DNA from: Heterobilharzia americana
Taxonomy: Eukaryota > Platyhelminthes > Trematoda > Strigeidida > Schistosomatidae
DNA: 64,000 bases
Assembly: GCA_944470555.2 (NCBI GenBank)
Contig: OX104128.1
Location: 62,875,257-62,939,256, forward strand
Reading direction: 5' to 3'
In this document: piece by piece, positions 38,201-48,051 of the stretch
Numbering within the stretch: the first letter of the stretch is position 1
How the letters are laid out: each line of letters opens with the position of its first letter
Position numbers and translations under genes: made by a program
The notes under the pieces: model-generated
The model's input: only the letters and a program-made list of their open reading frames with translations
Told to the model about the DNA's origin: nothing
Databases searched by the model: none

Positions 38201-41200
38201 TAGTTACTACTGCAACTTTCAAGTGGGGTGGTTGACACATTCCACCTCTTGGAAATGCTTAAAAACTAATCCTGAAGCGTTATCTTATATGTGACAGGTG
38301 CGAAAGACATTGCAAAGATACTCAGGTTTTTGATCAAGGTGTTCAGAATACCATGAGTTTTGTCAATGTCCTCACGCAGCAGAAACATATTGTTTGCGTA
38401 CTCCAAGTCAACAAGACTGCCTCCAGGAAGTAGGTCAACCCGATTCCTTTGAAATCAGACTTATCTACTGTTATGCCTATTAATACATCTATAGTGAAGT
38501 TGAACAGAAACAGTGCAAACGGGTATCCCTTATGAACACCACTGGTTGTCGTAAATTCAGATTAAAACTCTCTATAAGCCTTTACGTAGCTAGCTGCATG
38601 AATTCGAGTAGAAAGTTTTGATTGGCACTACATACTTGTTTAGTACTCCCTTCACAGTCAGACACTATCACAACACTTCATGGTCGACATAGTCGAATAC
38701 CACCTTCAGGTCATGAAATATTGGCAAGTGTCGACTACCGGTAAGTATGTGTGTTCCTTAACCTACCAAAGGGTAAAAATCTTATCGATGCACCCTCGTC
38801 CAGCTGTCTGAAACCTACTGTGTTGGTACTTTCGTTGTTTGAACTGTATTTTTAATTGAACAGCAGACCTCAAAAACCAAAATTTCAGTATTCTAGCGAC
38901 GCGTTTAACTTTTATTTTGAAAACATTAGTGTTTAATCTAAGTTGTGAATCATTTGAGATCAGTGCATGCTTATCATAGGCTTGTTGGAACAGGAATGAC
39001 ACTAAATATCTACCATAATTGGGTCTCATATGTGTGTTGTGTATTGGATCTTAACGCCTAAAATAGGTGTTTTGTTGATAATTTTTGACTTTAAAGCAGA
39101 TGGATTGGCCATGCACTGAGAAGGCCGACTGAGGACATCACGCGTCAGGCCCTCGAGTGGAATCCCCATGGGAAGCGACGAGTTGGACGTCCGAGGGTGA
39201 CATGGAGGAGGTCGTGCGAGGAGGAAATGAGAGGTTGTGGGCTGTCGTGGGACCAGGTTCAAAAGATCTCAAAGAACAGAGGTCACTGGAGGCGTGCTAC
39301 TGAAGCCCTATGTTCCACTAGGAACCCAAGGGACTAATAATAAAATAATAAATAATAATTAAAGCAGACAAACGAATAGTAGTAGTTGTTATCTTCAGTT
39401 TTATTTCAAAATATCACTTGATTGTATTTAGCAATAGCTTTAAACCACGACGAAAACATTCTGGCTATCGTAGTTAATAAATAATGCATATCAGTGTTAT
39501 TGTTATTAACTACCATCGAATTGGATTAACAGACTTTCTATCGCTTTGGAATACCTACCTAGACACATGTGTTATGCACCCCTAGTTAACGTCTACTTCG
39601 TCGAGCAATTTAGCTGAAGTATGCTCAAGGTGGCAAAAGCCTGAAGACGACCAAACGTAAACTAGGCATCAGCCGATAAGGTCTCTGATGCTTGTTGTCT
39701 GTGTCGAGTATGGAAGTGTAGACTTTCAGGGCAGAGTTTGCGTGAAAACTTTAGGTGATATTGTTAATAATCCATCTCAGTGGCACTGAAGCCCACTCAC
39801 ATTGTCCTTATCCCAGTTGTCATATCACATTTCCTTGTATGTTGAACACCCCCAATTCATGACTTGCTGCGACTTTTGATTAATTTCTCCCTTATTTATT
39901 TGTCTCTTATCTTGGTATCTTTTACCGTGATGGGCTGGTGTGGAGTGTGGCAACTTGAACGGTTACTTACTAATTACAGGTCTCACGTTGATATTAAGTG
40001 AATTGACCTGCCTAGACCTTGTGTACGTGTTGACTAAGGCATGTTTATCTGCGCCTAAACTATTGGAACATGAGACTGATTCTCAGTCAGGTATAACAGT
40101 TTTGCACAGATCAGCTGATTTCGATAGATTCATATTACGATGAAGACGAAAAGTAGCTTAGTCAACTAAAAGCATCCTAAATTACCTCATATAGTTTTGC
40201 GTAACAATAGTGAAAAATATCAGCAATAATCTAGCAGTTGGTTTCTGTGTCGATTCTAACAATAAAAGATAGAAAAGTGATAGACTCGTGGAACAGGTGA
40301 TTGACACAAATGGTGCGGCATTTTTAGCAGTTCGAACGAATCTTTAGTTATGACCTGAATTTAAAACCAGGGGTTCTTTTTGTTGACCAATGTATTGCTA
40401 GTCTTGCCTAACTGGAATTATTCTAGAAGGAGGTAGGCATTAAAATCTACAAAATGATTTCCTTTTTATAGGGATTTAGTTCGTCTGGTCCAAGTTAGTT
40501 ATGCAGCTTTCTTATCCAAACAAAATGACTGCTCAGAGGATTTTTCGAAACGTAAAGACTCCTTCAACAGGGAACAAATGAATGTTTTCTGCAAAATTTT
40601 GATGAATGAATCTCACTCCTACTTGCCGATTAATCTCTCTCAGCATATCAGTTCAGTGGATCCCTTACGATGGACTGATATTGGTGGATATAATGAACTG
40701 AAATTATTACTCAAAACTATGATACAGGATCGTTTAATCAGTGCTGCCAAACCTAATAGTCCAGATGCACAAGCTGACGCTGCCTTACTCCTTCGCGTAC
40801 CACGTGGTATATTACTTCATGGTCCTCCTGGTAAATTCGCTTTTCATATTTATTTTTTAGGCGTTTATTTTGTTATGATCCACGGTATATATAACGATAC
40901 AATGCTCCGACGCAATACGGTTGACGATAAAACAATGACTTCTCAATTTGATATTCAGCGGACACTAGAAGAAGACGAGATTTTAAGTATACATACTTCA
41001 ACCGAATCCTCCCATAGCTGAAAACTCAGTCATTTGTATTTCTTTAGATAACCTTGACCAGGATAAAGAAAATAGCATATTAAGAGTGTAAAATAGAGCA
41101 ATCAGGGTTTAGTTTCCTAAACTGCGGTAAAAATAAGTAACATTATATTGCGCAAAAAGGCGCGGAAATAAGGTTTAAATTTTACAATGATAATAGATAC

Positions 41201-44200
41201 ATATTATAAGTTAGTTTCTCTTAAAGATTAGACATCCCTAAAACATTTTATCCAGCTTGCTTTGCAATAGCTTTGGTATTCATCATGCTCTCATGATGCT
41301 GTGCCAGTTTACCTTTGGAATGAATATAAACTTCACTTATGACCACTGTGAAGACTTTTATTTGTTAATCCTGAAAGTGTGTTGCCCAATGCATATTTCT
41401 GATTATTGGGTGCGTTATATGTAGATTTCTATCTGTAAGTCAAAAAACAAACGCTCAAGATGTATATTGTTTACAACAGGGGTGATAAGAGATAAAGCTA
41501 ACACAAACAAAGCATTAGGTAATTTGAATTATAAAAGTTAAACGAAATGAATTGAATGTATGGGTTTGTTAAGAATTGTAATAATCAGTAAGATTTATTC
41601 AAGTAATACCTGAAATTAATAAATGTAAAGATATGTTATGTTCATGGTTACCGGATGGTACTCACGCTTCTTTAATTAACAACCTCGACTCCAAAATCCC
41701 ACACTCTGAAAATAGAAAGAAGAATGCTTTAGATGAGGGGCTTAATGACCTACTAAAAGGCCGGAAATGATCCAAAACACGTCTGTTTATATATATGATA
41801 TGTGATCTTGTCCAGAATTCGGAACCTTGACATATTAAAAGTAAGCGTCAACCGATCGACGATTTACCTTAGAAAAAAGAGGGAGAAAATGAACTACCAC
41901 AGTGTGAAAAGCCACGAAAACTGTAACCTAAAAATATATACGAAAATAAATGATGTTTTATGTTCTAACCCGTAGCCCACTAGTTGTAAGTCAACTGTTT
42001 AAACCAATGAGTCCACAACTCCACTGATACAGACACAAGGACTGCACATACACCTTTTCCATACAATAGTCAGGTGTTTTTAAAAGTTGAAGAGGAACAC
42101 AAATTTGGCAGATTACATTGACAACCTTAAAATAACTTGGGATCAGTTTACTGATCGAAACCGATCGAGTATTTAAAAATGGAACTTCTAGCACATTTCA
42201 TTTTAACCTCAAAAGAACAGGTTGAAGTATATCTCGGTATACTTGTTGACAATCTCAGTCTACAACCGCGAGCTACAGTACCAAGTGGACTGGCGGATGC
42301 ACATCTAAATGACCGAATGAGTAATCCTGTAGTCTACGCGTACGAAGACCAATTCATGACTACTAATGGGCAATTGAATTTTATCTGCAAAGAATCGTCT
42401 GTTGGTTCATCGGGAAAAAATGAATTCTTAGTCCATTCGATATCACATCACCCTTTTTTTTAAATCCATGAAAATCTTTCGAAAACTGAGTTCATGACCG
42501 GTTTCGCATACTTTATTTTCCATACCCTTATTAACAAAATGGCTTAGCTTGGCATTTCTAGAAAGCGTACTTCTCATGAAATTTAGTGCATCTTCAATAT
42601 AATCTGTGCTACGAATATCCCAACTTTCAATAGACGATAGTCGAAGTAATATATTATCCATGGATTGTACAGTGAGTATATGTTCTTCCAGCTTTCAATT
42701 AATCCACACCACAGTTGTCTATAGGCGTTTATCGCACTCCTTTAGTTGTCTTAGATTCTGACTTTTCAGAATCTCCCCTAGAATTCTCTCCCTGTCTCAG
42801 TTCTTTTGTTGACACCACCTGATTTTTGTCTAACAGTGGACTGATCGCCTCTCGTCACTAGTTGGTGGTTTGTGAAAGAACAGGTATTCTGTAGCATAAC
42901 TTAACTGATTTCAACGTTTTCCTTATTGACGTATATCATCATAGATAAAATATCTTTCCTAACAATTCTGTTATTGATATACTAACCTGCAGCTATACTA
43001 ATCGCCAAGGTTAGATTAAAATTATGATCTGTAATGTAAAGCGTGTCAATTATTAAGCGCGAACAAGTCCACTGGTTATGGATATTGATGTTATCTTCAT
43101 GAACTGAGACGACCATCGAGCGTGAAAAGAGTATGCACAGTCTTTGCTTTTATCATGACTTGAATATTATTTTGCTTTGCTTTTTCAACTTCCCTTCTTT
43201 TTAGATTTATTCTTTAAACTTATGTCTTGTCATCATTTGTCTACTTATTAGTTCCAGATATGACTTCGAATAATCCTTCCAGTAACTATATCTCTTAACA
43301 AAAGTGGGTTGTGGGTTCGAACTCTGTTCAGTCTGCCAAGGTTAGAGAAGCCACGCAATAGGCGTAGCTCATTGCCTACTGCACGTATGTCTATGAGGTG
43401 GCTGAGTGCATTTCGTTTGTTCGTCGAGAGATTTGTAGCTCAGGATCAGGATGATAATTGTTTGGTGTTCCCTGGAGCTTTGAGATTTGTTCTGGGACGT
43501 TGCATCACCAGGCTACGCAACTTCATCAGCAAACGAACCTCATAAATGGGAGAACATCAAACAATTATCATGCATTCATTGTATGTCGATTAACTTCCAT
43601 CACTTATATTACCTAATGCTTGTTTGTGCATTATTTCTACCTTTTGCGCCCTTTTGTAAACAACATCCATCTCATTAAACGATTTAGAAAACGTCTTGTC
43701 ATCACTTAGCTTCTACATCTCCTAGTCATAACGTATAAATATAAATATGAACATTACTGTAGTTATATAGTTTCATAGGGATTTTCTTTTAAGGTAGTAT
43801 TCATCACGGCCTGACATCAGTTTGAGAACCATTGGAAATCTGAGAGCACTGACCAGCTATTTCGTCCAATCGTACTGCCGAGGAGTCTCATAATGGGATG
43901 AAGCAGCTGTCCAATGCATCCAGGTTTCCGAGGGTTCTCCAACTGATGTCAGTCCATGATGAATGCTGTCTTAAACTAAACATTATTGTTAATCCTGTCA
44001 CCTATTATTTATATTTCCTCACGGGTTCAGTTAAAAATGTATAGCCTGAAAATAAATCTGTTGAAACAAGATTTTTTCATTTTCATGTATAATTGAAAAG
44101 TATTGTTAATTCTGCAAACGAAAAAAATTGAATGGGATTTTGAGCATGATCATTAATTTTGGCCAGAGTTTTAGCGGTTTGGAAATATATTCCACTGACA

Positions 44201-47200
44201 AACGTTTTATTATCAACACGAAGAACTTACCGTTGCCCTGGATTCGATCCCTAGCGGGATCATGAATGCGAGCTACTAAGGAGCCCCTTACTAGAACGAA
44301 ACATGTCCAGTGCTCCCAGGGGATTTTCTTATTGCAACACTGAATGCTTAGCATTCTTAGATGACAGAGATATCGATCATATTTTCCCTACATTAGTGAC
44401 TCATATTCCTCGATTACTAATTGCTTCTTCCTTGTTATATGACTTCATATTTGAATCATTTTTAACTTCTTAGGTGTTCAAAGACCATGTTTGTTCGAGC
44501 TTTAGCAACTGAATGCCAACTTCCTCTAATTGCTGTTCAAGCGTCTAGAATATTGGTCGTTATGTTGGTGATAGTGAACGTAACATGCGAAGAATTCTAG
44601 TCCAAGCACGTGCTTCTGCGCCTGCTATTCTATTCATTGATGAAATTGATCTGTTACTTCCTACACGTAGCTCAGGGTTAGTGATATTTGTGTTGTATCA
44701 TCTCAGTCTGTGTATGATTTCTATTCCGTACATAAGTTTGTGGTTATTGAATCGTGTAGTCGTTTCACCACTGAACTGTTTCGACTGATTTAAGAGCACT
44801 CTGTTCAGGTTAAACCTTGAAAAGGGCGATTCAACTCAGAAATGAGACTTGGACTGAAATCATCATACTGTCCGTTATATCTGTTGTTTAAAGAGTAGTA
44901 ACAGTGTGTACGCTTACCGAGACAATGTTGTATCAAACTGGATTTGCACTCATAAGCATAGTGTTTATAGGTGAGTATGTTAACGCCTCAGCATTTATTC
45001 CGCTTCAGCAATTGTATGCTATCTGACTAGTGGTGTCATTCAGCAATATTAACCAAGGTAAGGTTCCGTTAGAAAAAGCTAGGAATGGCTAGACCAAGAC
45101 ATCGTATCACTTGGTGAAGTCTCTGACTCTTGGTTCAATTCATGTAGGGAGGTTCATGCTACTACTTGAATGAGTTTGTTTAGATACTATGAATGAACAT
45201 GTTCAAACTCTTGCTGACGAAGCTCAAAGTCGACGTTTTATTCTTTGGAACAAATCCGTCCCTTCGAAATACCAATGGAAATTGCTTAGCAGTGGGATCT
45301 AGAATGAGTGTGTGCCCTATTTTGGGCTTGTTAATTAGATGTACCTGCCTCCCAGTGAGTGATATTGTCCCCACTAAGACTCAAACCCAGGACCAATCTC
45401 TCCCAGCTGACGAGTCCTAAACAGGACAAAACGCGCGCCCTGAATTCATCTTCCAGCCACTGTTCATCATTACTGTAATATTGAAATAACAGACAATATT
45501 GAGACATCCGCATATATCAACAGAGATCGGTCAATTCGGTCCAATCTACAGTGGGGTAATTTAAGCAATATCATAAAACCAGTCCCTTCGACGAATTTAT
45601 ATAATGTAATAAGAAAGCGGAGGTTGTCTGAGAAGTATGATGTATTTACGCAATGCATTTCGAACCATCTGGTCACACGTTTACTTATCAGTGTATTTTA
45701 TAAGAAGGGTGAAAGTGGGGTGGGACGAATAAGTTAGGATAATACAAGATTCTTAAAATGTAAGGATATTTTCACACTTCCCTTGGCATTAAAATGAGAT
45801 GAAGATTACCAAGGAAGATTTGAGGTAAGGACAAACTGTTTTTGAATACAAAAAGTTGGGTTTGAACTTTCGTAAAGCTAAGGCTTCAATGAACCTAAGT
45901 AATAACGTTTCGCTGTCATCATCTGTAGGTAAACACATTATAAAAACAGATCGCCGAATTGGCTCAGAAACAGACTTTATGTCACATAAGAGCCGTCAGG
46001 ACTGTATACCTAGGTTCCTTGAAGCATTAGCTATCCGAAAGCTCAAACCTTCTTTGTGCTACATACTCCTAATTTTGCATAGCTTTTGCCTGCTAATTTG
46101 CCCATGACCTTAACCTACATGGCTGTTTTCGCACTGTTAAAAGTTTCTCTTCCCTCTGCTCTCAAGGCTGAACTCTCGTTGGTTGTTAACTATTTTTACC
46201 TATATGTGGATTTAGTGTTGTCAAGGTTATATAGAAATGTATATATTCAGCATCTCCGTCAACCGTGTTGACTGTTGTTGAGACAATAAAAAGCTGTCTG
46301 TCTGTCTTCTCTTCGTGTCTTCGCACGTCGGTCGTATTGTTATGGTGGCGATTGACCTTCTGATTTACATTAGAGTCGATTCGTTTACGTGTTAGGCTGG
46401 TATCGCTGGTAGGCTGTTAGGTCGTACTACCGGTCATAGCAGTTTTTGCCTTCAAAAACAATTTTTGCTGACTTTAATCATGCCTTGGTAATATTTATCT
46501 CATTTTAATGCCAAAGGAGGTGTAAAAATGTATTATTCCTCCTTATCATCCCTATACTTTCCAAATCTTATACTACATAGTTTACTTACCCTGTCCTATT
46601 TTCACCATTCATACAGAATGTCATGACAAGTAAATGTGTGATTAGTTTGTAATGCTTAAATACATCACATTTCCCAGATCGCCTACGTCTTCCTATTACA
46701 CTGGCCAAGTTTGATTCTTTCTTCTTCATCTTCAAGCCTTTAAGAGACTTATTTATTCTCTTCTCTCACTTCTATTTATTTTAATACCATTCGCTATTTT
46801 TTTTACATCGTCTTATTGGTCTGCTTGAACTGATGCAGCTGCTGTCCAAATTTATACATTAACCTATTTGATGGTGTTATGTTCTCTGAGCTGAACGGTT
46901 TAATTGTGAAGCTTTCATTGTCATTCTAGATATCATCAGGACAAACTTCAGTGAGAAGTAAACCGTGAGGTTTCCTCCACAAGTGGCTTATTAGCTTAGC
47001 TTGGTGTCCTTGTGTGTTATTAGCTGTAGAAACAAGAATTCAGCCATTTATTTCCCAAGCTACAAGCTACAAAGTCAATTGTGAAGAAAACCTCATTGCT
47101 CACATCTTTCTGAAGCTTGTGCTGATAATGTTGTCTACAATGACAATGAAAGCTTCATGATTGGATTATTCAGCTCCGAAAACATAACACCATCAAAATC

Positions 47201-47994
47201 ATCCTTCTGAGCTATGAATATTCTCTATCATCACATTGCTATGTTTTTTTTTTACTTGTATCCAGTAGTTCGTCTTTATTTCACAATCAATTTTGAATTC
47301 CATTTTATCGTACAAGACTTTTGTATCATATTCACATGCATACGCTTTGAAGATGTCACAAAATTATGTTGTTGAACACATTCGATCCCCTTTTATCTAA
47401 ACGACTGAATAATGTTCTTATCTTTAGTACACTACATATGATTCGTAATTTATCATGAGGATGTTAGGACAGTTGCATTTCTTCCAAGTTAGTTATTGTG
47501 GAATGAGAAACTGATAACTTCGATTTTATTACGTAGTGTTAATAGATACTGAAATCGTCTCAGTATTTAACTAATTCTCATCTTTATTTTTATTGAAAAT
47601 ATTTTTTTTCCGGATTATATAGAGAAACTAGTGCAAGTGAACATGTTCTAGGCGAAGTTTTGATGGCAATGGATGGAGTTGAAGGTCAAAATGGACAATT
47701 GATTCTTGTAGCTGCAACTAACAGAATGGATAAATTGGACTCAGTAAGTCATCCTTGTTCTTTTATTCAATCTCTTTTGTATAGTATTTCAAGTGTTGGC
47801 TAAACATTAACCGATAGAAAGCCTTGGATTTAAGTAGCGTGCTTGTTAGTACTCTTTAGCAATGCGTATCTGTGACTGTAAGAGAACTGATGTGCATTCG
47901 AAGATCTGAGCTCTCAGTACCCAGTGCTGCACCAAGAGATATCATCACTGAGCTGTTTGAAAAGAAATTTTCCTTCTGTAGGAAAAGTGGATGT

Positions 47995-48051
<57 letters not shown>

